From: Thalassotalea hakodatensis
GTDB lineage: Bacteria > Pseudomonadota > Gammaproteobacteria > Enterobacterales > Alteromonadaceae
Assembly (NCBI RefSeq): GCF_030295995.1
Contig: NZ_AP027365.1
Span: 1,240,001 to 1,304,000 of the forward strand
Reading direction: 5' to 3'
Length of the DNA: 64,000 bases
A program made the translations under genes and the position numbers. This document shows, in pieces, positions 8,570 through 18,662 of the stretch. Positions within the stretch are counted from its first letter, which is position 1, and every line of letters begins with the position of its first letter. The notes below the pieces were generated by a model that saw only the letters and a list, made by a program, of their open reading frames with translations, was not told the DNA's origin and made no database searches.

Positions 8570-10141
8570 TTAGCGACTAAACTGACGGTTATAATTATGT
8601 CGATGCTGTTGATAAGCTAACATTTGTTTTTCCAGCTTTTCGATCACACCACTATCACAACGATGTTTCTCCATCGCTTCACTAAGCCCCATGGTGACTT
8701 CAAACAAATTAATTCTAGGGTACTTGTTTATTGCGCCTGATAACATATCGGCTATTTGCACTTGTGCTTGTGTATCTTTATTGATATCAGCGAAGTTAAC
8801 ATGTGGATAAAGTCGACGCGGTATATAAATCGTATCAGATTTACTTGGTAGCCTTTCGGTACGAATTAATGTGCCAAAACCATTACGATACTCTTTTTGT
8901 CTTTCTGTTGTTAAAGTAATTACTGCTGGATTTTTACCTAAACAGGTAGGGTAGTAATGTTGATAGTAAGTTGCATAGGTGCCGAGTAGTCGGCCAACAA
9001 AATGGTAAGCTTTCCATGAATTCGTTAAATCTTGGTTCAGTTGCTCTTCACTGCCGTACAGATCACCAAACATTCGCGCCATTTCCGCGTTTGCTTCACC
9101 CATCCAGCCGAGTCGGTATGGAGCGCTAGATTGATATTCAATGTCCATTGCTAAGGTAAAATCGTTGTCATATACAGCGGTTAAATAACTGCAACCGCTA
9201 TAGCCGCTAAATGGGCTATCAGAACGACACTTACGTAGTTTTTCCACTGCTTGTTCAAAGCGTTTTTGTTTTTCTGCTTTTGCCGCTGTTAATGCTATTT
9301 GTTGCTGACGTTTAGCTTCATCTCTCGCTCGTTTTTCAGCGACTAGTTGTTTTTGGTAAACAATATTGACCTGATCATTCACTGATTTTGTAATCTGTTG
9401 TAATGATACAATTGAGCTTGCTGGGTTTCGACTGTAATGTTTGGCGCAAGATTTAGATTTTTGTAGCAACTTTGTCGATTGGTCTTTTAATGCTGATACC
9501 CACGGAGTCATTTTATCTGCGCCTTTGAGGCTAGCTAATGACCCTTTTGCTATTAATTGGCTAAACTGTTGGGTGTCATTATCTAAAGCACAACTTTTTA
9601 CACAGCTGTCTTTAAATAAAGAATTATGGCAAACATTACCTAACGCTGATAGTGAAGGCACCAGTGAATTAAGTACTTGTGCATATTGGCTTGGGGCACT
9701 GACCGTATTGACCTTTGGCTTGCCTGGCGCTGGTAACTTACCTTCATGCAAACTTTTTAACAACAGTGCAAAAGGTTTAAATTCGGCAGGGAAGTTATTG
9801 CGCCATTGTTGGTTACAGCTAATAGTGTCACGAGCTAACTGTTTAACACTGTTCTTGATTGACGGCTTGTTTGCCTGCCTATTTATTTGAGCCGAAAGCG
9901 TTTGAACTCTTCTGTATAAACCACCACAAGTGGATTTACATTGAAAAGCTTGTGCTGGGTTTTTAAACCGTGAGGTACATATTTGTTCAAGTTTTCCTGC
10001 TAGTATTTGTGCATTACCAACATCTAACTGATTACTAGCGGTTAACACGGGGAATTGATCCGCACTCGTCTTATTTACGAAAAGTAAAATATTAGCGACA
10101 AGCAAGCCTTGGATAATCTTGTATGTGCATGTTTTAAACAT
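8570..10141 (-). CDS. Secreted Cys-rich protein of unknown function (523 aa)
   Basis: Function unknown. The N-terminus (MFKTCTYKIIQGLLVANILL) is a signal peptide, so the protein should reach the periplasm or beyond. Paired cysteines recur (CKSTCGG near 70, CHNSLFKDSCVKSC near 180) and suggest disulfides. A Lys/Arg/Gln-rich coiled-coil stretch spans about residues 265-300. The start at 10141 is chosen over the ATG at 10150 because AGGA then lies 8 bases ahead. The first gene of the pair ends only a few bases upstream, so they are co-translated. Its N-terminal half shares CKSxC and AKGSL motifs with the upstream protein, suggesting duplication. Confidence 0.6.
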   Translation of the reverse strand: MFKTCTYKIIQGLLVANILLFVNKTSADQFPVLTASNQLDVGNAQILAGKLEQICTSRFKNPAQAFQCKSTCGGLYRRVQTLSAQINRQANKPSIKNSVKQLARDTISCNQQWRNNFPAEFKPFALLLKSLHEGKLPAPGKPKVNTVSAPSQYAQVLNSLVPSLSALGNVCHNSLFKDSCVKSCALDNDTQQFSQLIAKGSLASLKGADKMTPWVSALKDQSTKLLQKSKSCAKHYSRNPASSIVSLQQITKSVNDQVNIVYQKQLVAEKRARDEAKRQQQIALTAAKAEKQKRFEQAVEKLRKCRSDSPFSGYSGCSYLTAVYDNDFTLAMDIEYQSSAPYRLGWMGEANAEMARMFGDLYGSEEQLNQDLTNSWKAYHFVGRLLGTYATYYQHYYPTCLGKNPAVITLTTERQKEYRNGFGTLIRTERLPSKSDTIYIPRRLYPHVNFADINKDTQAQVQIADMLSGAINKYPRINLFEVTMGLSEAMEKHRCDSGVIEKLEKQMLAYQQHRHNYNRQFSR

Positions 10142-10153
10142 TGTTAACATCCT

Positions 10154-12814
10154 TTATGAGCAACTTTTTGTTGCAGTTTGTCTTGCTTGGCTTTGTTGAC
10201 GACTATTGGGATACCCTGATTTTTTGATCATATTAGCTATTGTGTTGCCGTATGATGTTGCATAACACCCGCAGTTTACGCCGCTAAATGCTCCTGATTT
10301 TTGCATAGACGTACATTGATTAAGTTGTAGGTCTGCAATAGCTTTCTCATCGGCACATTGACGGAAAGGTTCACTCTTTGCGAATTTATACTCCGTTATA
10401 TTAGGTGTTTTTTCTCTCTGTTTTTCGTATGCGTTTGCGGCACATTCACAATTGTATGTATTCGCGGTGCCATTACGCATGCAACGTCCTAAATAATCTA
10501 ACCGGTATGCGTTGCTTGAAACTTTACGTGGTTTTATTATGTTTTGTTGCTCTGCATGTTGAGCTGGATTACCAAGGCGTAATGCTAATTTGCGTTCTTT
10601 TTCAGCTTGTGCCCGTTTAGCTAATAGTGATTGCATCGCAGCTTTATTGTCAAAGTCAATATTCGTCAATGTGTTAAATGCCTGCTTAGTTAATGCGATA
10701 AAGTGCTCGTTAATCGTGTTATCACTTAATTTGTGGTTGTTGCGTTCATTTTTTAGCATATGCATAACGCGTTGCATGCCATATAGGTCTAGATAATCAA
10801 AACCTAAAAACTGTATATAATCATTGTAAATGGCACCTTGGGTGCTAAGCGTTAGATTGCCTTGTTTTATCACTTTTTCAACAACGCTTTTTCCCATTGT
10901 TTTCGCAGTATCTAAATCCTCAAAGTTAGTTTTTGCTATGACTGGAAATAAATCTGCGCATCTGTTTATTGCAACGGTTGCTTTCAATAATGTTTGGTAG
11001 CTTGTGTTAGCTGGCGCGTCAAACAATTCACTTGCTAAAGAAGCACCTTGCTCACAACTTACGATATTTTTAAGTAAAATTGCTTGGTAAAATTTAGGTT
11101 TTCCTGTTCTTTGATCGTTACCTGTAATTCCTACTTGTTGTATAAAGCCATATAAATTGCCAGGTGGTTGATGAATATTACTTTCAATTAACTTATCAGG
11201 AAATTTCCCCATCATTTCTTGTTGTAATTTACTGCTTTTTTCTGCAGCACTTAACACTTTTAACGCCCCATTTATTTCTTGTTGGTGCTGCTTTATCCAT
11301 GGTGATAATGTTTGCTCGACAAACGTTAAATATTTCGTTTGTTTTTCGTTGCTTTTAGCTACTTGATTGAATTTATTCTGCTTGTTTTTGGCGTATGCTG
11401 ACCAGTTAGGTAACCATTGCTCTGCTGTCATTACTCTGTCTGGTGGGCAATCTCGGCAAGTAGCACGACCACTTAACGGTGCTTGGGATACGTTGTTTTG
11501 CTGCCATTCATTGAATTGATTAGCAGAAGTAAATGTTGATACGTTGCGAGTAACATTGTTGTGTAATTCGTTAAAACACAAACGATGTAAATACGCAGGT
11601 TTTAACTGATAATTAAGAGCGAATGACTTTTGGTTGTTGGGAATCAGCCAAGGTGAGTCTTGGTTAAATTGTGTTAAATAGTTTGTATCACATGACTGCG
11701 TTAATGCTGCAACCAGTTCAGCTTGGCTGCCATATTCACTAAATTGCAGTGCTTTTTTCTTCCAGGTGTTTGAATCAACTTTACTTTTTAATTTTTCCAG
11801 TTTTTCCATCGAGGCTTTAATTTGGTCAAGTTTAAAACCGTTTTTGTTGACACTTGATTGAATTTTTTTAAATTCATCTGTATTAGTAAAAAGGTTTTGT
11901 GCCTCAGAAAATGTAAGGTTTTCAATCGCATTAACTGCAACCACTTGCTTAACTTTATCACTAATGGTGATTTCTTTTTCTACGAGTAGTTCATCTAAGT
12001 TTAAACTTGGTGCTTCTTTAACTGGCCACTTACCCGCTTTTATTTCTTGTCCAGCAGCTATTAATGTGGTGACAATTTGGGGAGTGGTTTTTGACTTATC
12101 TAAATAAGCGTTGAAATAGTGAATACAACCGCCTGTTTGCCCAGTTAGTTTCTGCTCCAAGCCCATTGTTAATGCACGCAAACTACCTTTTGCTGAAATC
12201 TGTTTTATACCTGTTGCAGTCTTGGCTTTTTGCTGCGCGGCAGGAATATTGTCAAAATTTCTTGAGAGTTGTTTAGATGTATTTTCACATTGTGACTTAC
12301 ATAACTTTACTACACCGGCGCTATTCATATATGACTGACAATATGCAGATAAATGACTGTATAACGCTTTTACTTTATTAGGAGCAAGATTACCTGATTG
12401 GTCATGAATGGTAAGATCTACATTGGGTAGAGGAGCTGTTTTAGCCGCTTGTTGACTGCTGGCTGATGTTTGTTCAGCGTTAACAATCAAATTAAGGTTA
12501 CTATCAACCATCATCAAGCTCATATAAACACTAGAGTGCGTGGCAGAGTTTTTCGAGCTATCGTTTGCAAAAGCGTCGCGACATGCTTTTACTCCCTGTT
12601 TAATTGTTGGAATTTTGCCGCTTAAGCTAGCCATATTCTTTAATATTTTAGCTTGAGTTGCGCATGTTTTTTGACAGCTTCCTTGGCAAATATTACTTGC
12701 TTGTTCTAAAGCATTTATTACGTCTTGCCGGCTTTTTGGAATGTTTATTGCGTTTGCTGTAATGCTTATTAATAAGGCTGAAATTAACCAACCCATAATG
12801 AGAAAACGTATCAT
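10154..12814 (-). CDS. Large secreted Cys-rich protein of unknown function (886 aa)
   Basis: Function unknown. A signal peptide covers about residues 1-22 (cleavage near ANA-IN). Cys motifs recur: NICQGSCQKTC (about 42), LCKSQC (about 171), TCRDCPPD (about 455), and two related C-terminal repeats YNCECAANAY and VNCGCYATSY (about 785 and 860), which look like a tandem Cys motif. The rest is predicted mostly helical. It leads a three-gene minus-strand operon with the 523-aa and 256-aa proteins. The membrane-bound HTH-TPR gene just upstream on the same strand could be its regulator, which is only positional inference. Confidence 0.6.
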   Translation of the reverse strand: MIRFLIMGWLISALLISITANAINIPKSRQDVINALEQASNICQGSCQKTCATQAKILKNMASLSGKIPTIKQGVKACRDAFANDSSKNSATHSSVYMSLMMVDSNLNLIVNAEQTSASSQQAAKTAPLPNVDLTIHDQSGNLAPNKVKALYSHLSAYCQSYMNSAGVVKLCKSQCENTSKQLSRNFDNIPAAQQKAKTATGIKQISAKGSLRALTMGLEQKLTGQTGGCIHYFNAYLDKSKTTPQIVTTLIAAGQEIKAGKWPVKEAPSLNLDELLVEKEITISDKVKQVVAVNAIENLTFSEAQNLFTNTDEFKKIQSSVNKNGFKLDQIKASMEKLEKLKSKVDSNTWKKKALQFSEYGSQAELVAALTQSCDTNYLTQFNQDSPWLIPNNQKSFALNYQLKPAYLHRLCFNELHNNVTRNVSTFTSANQFNEWQQNNVSQAPLSGRATCRDCPPDRVMTAEQWLPNWSAYAKNKQNKFNQVAKSNEKQTKYLTFVEQTLSPWIKQHQQEINGALKVLSAAEKSSKLQQEMMGKFPDKLIESNIHQPPGNLYGFIQQVGITGNDQRTGKPKFYQAILLKNIVSCEQGASLASELFDAPANTSYQTLLKATVAINRCADLFPVIAKTNFEDLDTAKTMGKSVVEKVIKQGNLTLSTQGAIYNDYIQFLGFDYLDLYGMQRVMHMLKNERNNHKLSDNTINEHFIALTKQAFNTLTNIDFDNKAAMQSLLAKRAQAEKERKLALRLGNPAQHAEQQNIIKPRKVSSNAYRLDYLGRCMRNGTANTYNCECAANAYEKQREKTPNITEYKFAKSEPFRQCADEKAIADLQLNQCTSMQKSGAFSGVNCGCYATSYGNTIANMIKKSGYPNSRQQSQARQTATKSCS

Positions 12815-13007
12815 GTTTATCGTCCTTTAAACTGTTATATGTTTTGATTATTACAGGTAAAAATATAATTGGAATAAGCACTCTAGCTTAACTGCCGTTA
12901 ACTACAGTTAAATGACGTTAGTGATTTTTTAGCAATAGAGAAGGTAAAGCAATGCAAATTTTGAGCGTTAAAAAATTTTCAACTGCATTAAACGTTTTTT
13001 ATAAAAT

Positions 13008-13045
13008 AGATCTATGGACAATACTTTAGTATTACTCATAGATCT
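13008..13045 (-). terminator. Hairpin terminator after the HTH-TPR gene
   Basis: AGATCTATG pairs with CATAGATCT (9 bp), enclosing an inner stem AATACT/AGTATT. It begins 8 bp beyond the stop of the HTH-TPR gene and is followed on the minus strand by the T-rich ATTTTAT, so it plausibly ends that transcript. Confidence 0.6.
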
Positions 13046-13052
13046 GTAGTGA

Positions 13053-15095
13053 TTAACTAGCGAGCGGGGCTAAAATTGGATCTTTAACAAAACCAGGACA
13101 CATGCCCACTATTTGTTTGTAGATTGGTCGTGCAGGTTCAAACTCTCCGAGCATGACATAAGCGAGCATTAAGCGAACTAATGCGTTTGGTATTGTTGCC
13201 TTGCTTGCTACTTCATTAAGTTCATTTAACAATTGTTGTTTCGTTGGCTGCTCGATACTTTGTTCATCAATATAGGCATCAGCAACTTTGATATACACGA
13301 GTTGTACTTCGGTATTACCTGGGGCTTTGCCTGCAATACGTAACCGTTCAGCAATTTGTAACGCTTTAGCAAAACTTTCATGTGCCACTTGTTTATTGCC
13401 ATCAGCCTGATAAGCAAGTGCTTTGGTGATCCAAGGATCAAAATGACCGTCTACTTTTTCTGTTGTTAAAAGTGCCATGCCGCGTTCGGCATATTCAACC
13501 GCTTTGTTCGTTTCACCTAAAAACTGAAATAAAGACGCAAGTTGGTGTTCAATTATCCAGCTAGGATCTCGTTCGAGTTTGTTAACTTTTAGAAAAGCTT
13601 GTTTTGCTTGCTCCATGTCTCCTTGGCAAAAGTGCATGGTTCCTAAGTTATTTAAATTATTGAAATTTTCATCTTTTTCTACGCTTTTTTGAAGCGTTGT
13701 TATCGCTTCAATGGGTTTACCTATACGATATAATAAATGTGACTTTAAAAAATATGCTCGCCAGCTTTCAGGCTCTTGAGCAATAGCGTTATCAATAATG
13801 TTTATCGCATCAGAATATAACGCAGGTTGCTTTTGCTGTGCCGCTTGCTTTTGAACGACTTTAAATTGACCATACAAAGCATCAGTATAGCCAGGATTCA
13901 TTGCTAAAATATCTTGGTAATAAGCCATTGAGTCTTCAAGCTTCCCTTTGGCGCGTGTGAAATTTGCCATTCCTTGCAAAGACTCTTCTACAGGTGCTAT
14001 TTTCAATGCTTGTGTGCAAGTATCTTCGGTTTCACCAATCATTTTAACATCACTAGATAAGCTAGCTTTACGTAATAGGGTAGTGCAAAGTGCACCTTGC
14101 GCGCGCGCAAAGTTAGCGTCAATACGAATTGCTCGTTGTAAGCGTGCTTCTGCACGAGATAAGTTAGCTAAAGTATTTTCTTGATTTAAGTATTGCATGG
14201 CGAGCATGAATTGCTCTACAGCTTCATTTTGTAAGGTGAGTCCATCTATGCTCAGCACACTGCCTGTTTGTATAAAAGTGGTGAACGTTTGTGCTATTCG
14301 ATTAGTCAATAGGCCAAGTTGTTTATTTAAAGAGACAGTTAACAGCGCATCGTTGTACAGCATAATACGTTGATGTTGATCTAATAGATAAACTGTTAGA
14401 TGACTGAAGCGTTCAAGATTGGTGATTTTCCATGTAATGACATAGTCAGCCTCTACTGATTTACTCCAATCTAGTTGATCTAGTTGCATCACAGATTTTG
14501 GCCAATGCTTTACGAGTTTTACGGTTGGCGATAATTGCTGTGAAAGCCTATTTGTTATAGCTTCGTTGATAGTATCATCTGAATTTATGATACCAAGTTT
14601 TACTATTTCGATACTCGCAGGCGGGCGAACTTTGTTACTATTTTCTGTGTTGGTTGGGGGAAAGAAAAATTGATAGCTTGTGATCAATATGGCGAGTAAA
14701 AAAACAAAAATAAAGGCAGGACTTTGCCATCTCTTTTTATTTTCAATGATGTCATCATGCACTTTATCCGTTGAACTTTGTTTTGAATCAACAGGTTGAG
14801 GTGTTGTTTTTATAACAGGAGCTTCCGTATCTTCACTGGTTAAATACAATTGGTAAGCTGGTACACAAAGGGCTTCGGCAATACGTTCTAATGATATAGG
14901 CTCTACGGGAAGTTGCCGAAATGCTCTATTAACCATGTCTTTCGGTGGGGTTGCTAGGCCTTCTTGTTCGGCAATTTTTTTAGCTAAAGCGGTTTGTGTT
15001 TTTAGCCCTACCGCTAGCATGGCTGCATCGAGCTTTTGTCGTGATGCTTTAATGCCACGCTTACGTGATTGGTTATTGTCTTTTTTTATTACCAT
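13053..15095 (-). CDS. Membrane-bound HTH protein with TPR repeats
   Basis: A 680-residue protein with three parts. Residues ~15-90 look like an XRE-type DNA-binding domain (LKTQTALAKKIAEQEG, then SLERIAEALCVPAYQLYL). A single membrane helix follows at about 128-147 (FIFVFLLAILITSYQFFF). The rest should be periplasmic: a domain of about 140 residues, then TPR-type helical repeats from about 300 to the end. The layout resembles ToxR/CadC-like one-component regulators, though the DNA-binding domain type differs. The terminator behind it and 127 bp upstream suggest a single-gene unit. Targets are unknown; the neighbouring secreted-protein operon is a candidate. Confidence 0.72.
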   Translation of the reverse strand: MVIKKDNNQSRKRGIKASRQKLDAAMLAVGLKTQTALAKKIAEQEGLATPPKDMVNRAFRQLPVEPISLERIAEALCVPAYQLYLTSEDTEAPVIKTTPQPVDSKQSSTDKVHDDIIENKKRWQSPAFIFVFLLAILITSYQFFFPPTNTENSNKVRPPASIEIVKLGIINSDDTINEAITNRLSQQLSPTVKLVKHWPKSVMQLDQLDWSKSVEADYVITWKITNLERFSHLTVYLLDQHQRIMLYNDALLTVSLNKQLGLLTNRIAQTFTTFIQTGSVLSIDGLTLQNEAVEQFMLAMQYLNQENTLANLSRAEARLQRAIRIDANFARAQGALCTTLLRKASLSSDVKMIGETEDTCTQALKIAPVEESLQGMANFTRAKGKLEDSMAYYQDILAMNPGYTDALYGQFKVVQKQAAQQKQPALYSDAINIIDNAIAQEPESWRAYFLKSHLLYRIGKPIEAITTLQKSVEKDENFNNLNNLGTMHFCQGDMEQAKQAFLKVNKLERDPSWIIEHQLASLFQFLGETNKAVEYAERGMALLTTEKVDGHFDPWITKALAYQADGNKQVAHESFAKALQIAERLRIAGKAPGNTEVQLVYIKVADAYIDEQSIEQPTKQQLLNELNEVASKATIPNALVRLMLAYVMLGEFEPARPIYKQIVGMCPGFVKDPILAPLAS

Positions 15096-15222
15096 CGACG
15101 TTCAGTTAGTATGCTTTTTAATTATCATGCACAGTGGTTAAAATTAAGTCAATGATAATATGTGGTTAAGTAGTTCTTTATTCATCTAAAGGCACGTCGA
15201 TTTATTCGCGATTCTTTTCTGT

Positions 15223-16269
15223 TTAAAGAGGTACAATTTTATTTATGTCGGGGGTACGAATAAACTGTGCAAAACTTTCAGCAAGTTGCTCTGAATGCGA
15301 CAATACGGTTTGCCAATACGCAACTCTTTCTTGCGGTTCCATGGTGGTAAAGTCTTTACGATCCGGAATCTTTTTAAAAGGTAAGCTGTTGATAAATTTA
15401 GTTGAAGGACAAAGCATGACAACATTTTCATAATGTTTTATGGAGACTTGACGTTTTGAGGTTTTATCGAACCAACCTGGCTTAGGTTGATTATTAAAAT
15501 GAGGATATAAAATTAACCCTTTATTGTCGGGTAAGTTAACGTCAAAGTGGTAATCTATGAGTCCGCCATCACGATACATACCTGTAGGGGCTTGCTCGAT
15601 AAACTTTACTCCCTGCATCACCAATGGGATAGAGCCAGACGCCAGTAAAGCTTGCTTATAATTCACCGAGTTTAAACTGATATATTGATTATTGAAGCGG
15701 TATTGATCTGAAACTTTTAACGGGCTATTAGGCGCATGGAAGACAAAACGTTGATATTGCTTTGCTAATAAACCACGATTCACGCGGTTTAGTAATATGC
15801 TGCCAATTAAGCCAAATATTTGCGGGATTTTGTGATCGTAGCTAGTTAATCCACGACATTTAGCCACGATAAAATGTGGTTTAAATACAGGGTGATTAAG
15901 TGATTCTTCGATACCTTGTTCAGAAAAAACTGCATCGAGTAACGCTTTTGCTTTATCTGTCACCTCAACTGCATCAGCGTTTTTAGAATAAACCGTTTCA
16001 CTATAAATTTCTGCTAATGCTGTTATAGCAGTTACCGGATCATGTTGACTTAATGCAGCAAAGCGGAAAGCGCCAGCAGATGAGCCAACTAAATTGATTG
16101 TTTGTGTAGTGTTTTTAAAAAATTCACCAAAGATAAATTTATCTAATCCAAATAACGTAAACCACTTAGGGCCACCACTTGCCCCGTACATTGCACTGAA
16201 TAACCCTGGTGTAAAACCATTTTCATTTATTTGTTTTAAGGCATTTTTGCCAGCGTAAATCGTTAACAT
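15223..16269 (-). CDS. Patatin-like phospholipase
   Basis: A 348-residue patatin-family lipid acyl hydrolase using a Ser-Asp dyad. The oxyanion region GASGGPKW lies near residue 30, the nucleophile elbow GSSAG near 63, and the catalytic Asp in the RDGG segment near 233. There is no signal peptide, so it is probably cytoplasmic or membrane-associated. It starts 3 bp after the stop of the dGTPase gene, so the two formed an operon. Because that dGTPase gene is now interrupted about 1 kb upstream, the native promoter of this gene has probably been separated from it. Confidence 0.88.
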   Translation of the reverse strand: MLTIYAGKNALKQINENGFTPGLFSAMYGASGGPKWFTLFGLDKFIFGEFFKNTTQTINLVGSSAGAFRFAALSQHDPVTAITALAEIYSETVYSKNADAVEVTDKAKALLDAVFSEQGIEESLNHPVFKPHFIVAKCRGLTSYDHKIPQIFGLIGSILLNRVNRGLLAKQYQRFVFHAPNSPLKVSDQYRFNNQYISLNSVNYKQALLASGSIPLVMQGVKFIEQAPTGMYRDGGLIDYHFDVNLPDNKGLILYPHFNNQPKPGWFDKTSKRQVSIKHYENVVMLCPSTKFINSLPFKKIPDRKDFTTMEPQERVAYWQTVLSHSEQLAESFAQFIRTPDINKIVPL

Positions 16270-16272
16270 GCT

Positions 16273-17298
16273 TTAATTATTTGACCATGAAAGGGGGGTG
16301 TGATCTTGAGGAATAAACAATGATTGATAAAGCTTGGTGGCAAAATCATCAGTCATACTAGCAACGTAATCAGCAATCACGCGATGTGGATTTTCTTCCT
16401 CACGTAATGCTTTTAGGTATTGTACTTTAGCTTGATTAGGCAGTAAACGCTCAGGATCAGAAGACAATGCTTCAAATAATTCCATGACAATCTGTTGTCC
16501 GCGATATTCAACTTGCTGTATTGCAGGTTGCTTAATAACAAATTGATATACGAACCCTTTAAAAATGTCTAGCACTTGTTCCGCTATTTTCGGATGTTTA
16601 GCGTTGTAACGTAACAATGGCTCAGTAAATGTAGTGTTTTGATCTGTATTTAAATCAACGAGTTCTATCGCAGTAATTAAGTAATTTACTAATGAGCCAA
16701 TGGCTTCTTTTTGTAAGTGATGCTGCGTACTAAAAAGTTGTTCGGTTAATTGAATGCTGATTTGTTGCAACCATTGATCATCTAATTGTTGTAGTTTTTG
16801 AACGACATGTTTCTCAAAATCATTTGCTTGCACGACACCTGTGGCTATTGCATCTTCTAAATCGTGTATTCCGTAGGCGATATCATCGGCAAGTTCCATC
16901 ATTGAACAATCTAACGATTTATAATGTGTTTTGAGATGTTTATTTGCCGATGGCTCAGAACTTGATTGAAATAATTCTCTGTCTTGTGACGATAGTGGTG
17001 CTAATAACCAATTGATAGAAGATGTGTCATCGTTATATAGCCCTTTCGGCGGATGCCAGTCGCTTGCTTTTAACTGACGAAATCGTTGCGGTGCCTCAGG
17101 TGATTTTTTTGCGGTTAAGAGATCTAACGTTTGTGGATATTTAACCAATCCTAATAAGGTTCGCCGAGCTAAATTCATACCATAACCTTCACTGAATGGC
17201 TCTAAACGTGAAACAATACGAAAGGTTTGACCGTTACCTTCAAATCCGCCATGGTCTCGCATCATAAAGTGTAAGGCAACTTCACCGCCGTGACCGAA
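16273..17298 (-). pseudogene. 3' part of an interrupted dGTPase gene
   Basis: Codons from 17298 leftward encode about 341 residues of a dGTP triphosphohydrolase of the ~440-residue subfamily: FGHGGEVALHFM, then FEGNGQTFRIVSRLEPF, GYGMNLARRTLLGLVKYP and MMELADDIAYGIHDLEDA. Upstream of the Phe codon the family match stops abruptly where PP(F) and the HD pair (HDIGN) should be. About 100 N-terminal residues, including the metal-binding H..HD residues, are therefore missing. The frame happens to stay open to 17517 in foreign DNA, giving a false 414-aa ORF. The break is exactly where the recombinase operon begins. The product cannot be an active dGTPase. Confidence 0.9.
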
Positions 17299-17387
17299 AG
17301 AAAACAGACACCCACTAATAAATATAAAAATGTATCCATTGTTTGAAAGATAAATTAGTATGTAATTAGACGTGGTGTGAGAAATAG

Positions 17388-18662
17388 ATGATGTATAACT
17401 TTCAAAGTGAAAAATATAAAACAAAGATGATGTGTGACTCTGATGGTATTCCATTGTTGCTACCCAACTTATATTTACATTCGCTTTATAAAAATAGACA
17501 AGTATACAAATTAACATGGATCGATGGGTCTGGAAAGCGCCGAATTAAAGACGCTGAGCTAAATAAAGTAACGTTATCAAAGAAAAAAATTACCGAATTC
17601 TTTTATGAGTTGAGAAAGTTTCTTTTATGGCTTGAAAGTTATTCAGAAAACTCATCTACAATTTCGCTAACTACACACCACAACTTACCTGAAGAAGTAA
17701 TCAATTATTACATAAATAATGTATTGATTTTAGATCGTAATACCAGCGAGAAAATGATCGAAAAAGCTGTCTCAGGCTTAATATATTACTACAACTATTT
17801 AGCTTTCAATGGATTTACCAACATTAAAGAGATCAGTGTCAAAAGTGAAAACAAATCTATTGCAAGGGATAATACTAAAAGGAGAAATGTTATTAAGTAT
17901 TTGTCTCCACGCATGCGAGCTGAACTTTATGCAAATGCTAAAAGCCTGCGAGTCGAATGTATTTTGCGTGCAGGTGGAGAATGCGGCCTTCGTACAAAGG
18001 AAAATATGGGATTATTACTAAGCGATTTTAAAGTTGGTGGCCGATCATATTCAGGAATAAAATCGTTTTGCAAGGAAATAGATATTGAAACAAAACTCAA
18101 TAAGCCCTTTAACAAACAAAAGCAAGAGTTCAAATATTGGCTTCAAGGTAAATATACTAAAGGCCGCAGAGGTGGTGTTGGCGGCATTTCTAGATGGATT
18201 TATATTCCACGTGATGTCATGTTGCGATTTAAACTTTATTACGAGACTGAAAGACCCGAATGTGCTGAGGATAGCTTGTTGTTAACAGATCCTAAAAGTG
18301 GTGTTGTACATGGGATAAAGGAATACCAAGGCTCTAGAGATTTTAGTGAGACGCAGGGCTTAGTAATTGATAAACAACAGCAAGGACTATTACCAGATTA
18401 TCTTCATATGCTGGACGATAAACATTCATACCACATTCTCAGGCATTCTTATGGTACAGATAAGTTCCATGATGCTATTGAGGAAGATGGGCTTGAGCTT
18501 GAAAGTGTTACGCATTTATCTAGGCCATATTTGCTAGTAGCAGAATTATTGGGTCATGAAGCTCAGGGCAAAGATGCTCCAATAACAACAAGAAAATACA
18601 TAAGGTCTGCTAAGGAAAAGCGTGATCAAGAAAAATCATACTTGGAGTGCTCATATGGATAA
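17388..18662 (+). CDS. Tyrosine recombinase, first of a trio (TnpA-like)
   Basis: A 424-residue site-specific recombinase with the expected catalytic residues: box I Arg in CGLRTKENMGL (about 199), HILRH of box II (about 347), LLGHEAQG (about 387) and the nucleophile Tyr in TTRKYI (about 403). An N-terminal core-binding domain of about 170 residues precedes it. It should cleave and rejoin DNA through a 3'-phosphotyrosine bond. The ORF begins with two consecutive ATG codons at 17388 and 17391, only 90 bp inside the element. Its end overlaps the start of the next gene by 8 bp (ATGGATAA), showing translational coupling. Confidence 0.92.
   Translation: MMYNFQSEKYKTKMMCDSDGIPLLLPNLYLHSLYKNRQVYKLTWIDGSGKRRIKDAELNKVTLSKKKITEFFYELRKFLLWLESYSENSSTISLTTHHNLPEEVINYYINNVLILDRNTSEKMIEKAVSGLIYYYNYLAFNGFTNIKEISVKSENKSIARDNTKRRNVIKYLSPRMRAELYANAKSLRVECILRAGGECGLRTKENMGLLLSDFKVGGRSYSGIKSFCKEIDIETKLNKPFNKQKQEFKYWLQGKYTKGRRGGVGGISRWIYIPRDVMLRFKLYYETERPECAEDSLLLTDPKSGVVHGIKEYQGSRDFSETQGLVIDKQQQGLLPDYLHMLDDKHSYHILRHSYGTDKFHDAIEEDGLELESVTHLSRPYLLVAELLGHEAQGKDAPITTRKYIRSAKEKRDQEKSYLECSYG

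Noticed and set aside
17388-17396. GATGTA at the first recombinase start as a Tn554-type core site
   Set aside because: It is a six-base match inside a start region, 90 bp from the junction, and no second copy at a boundary was found.
16273-17517. A single 414-aa ORF reading as a complete dGTPase-like protein
   Set aside because: The first ~73 codons show no dGTPase similarity, overlap the recombinase gene on the other strand, and the HD residues are missing. It is a truncated gene with chance read-through.
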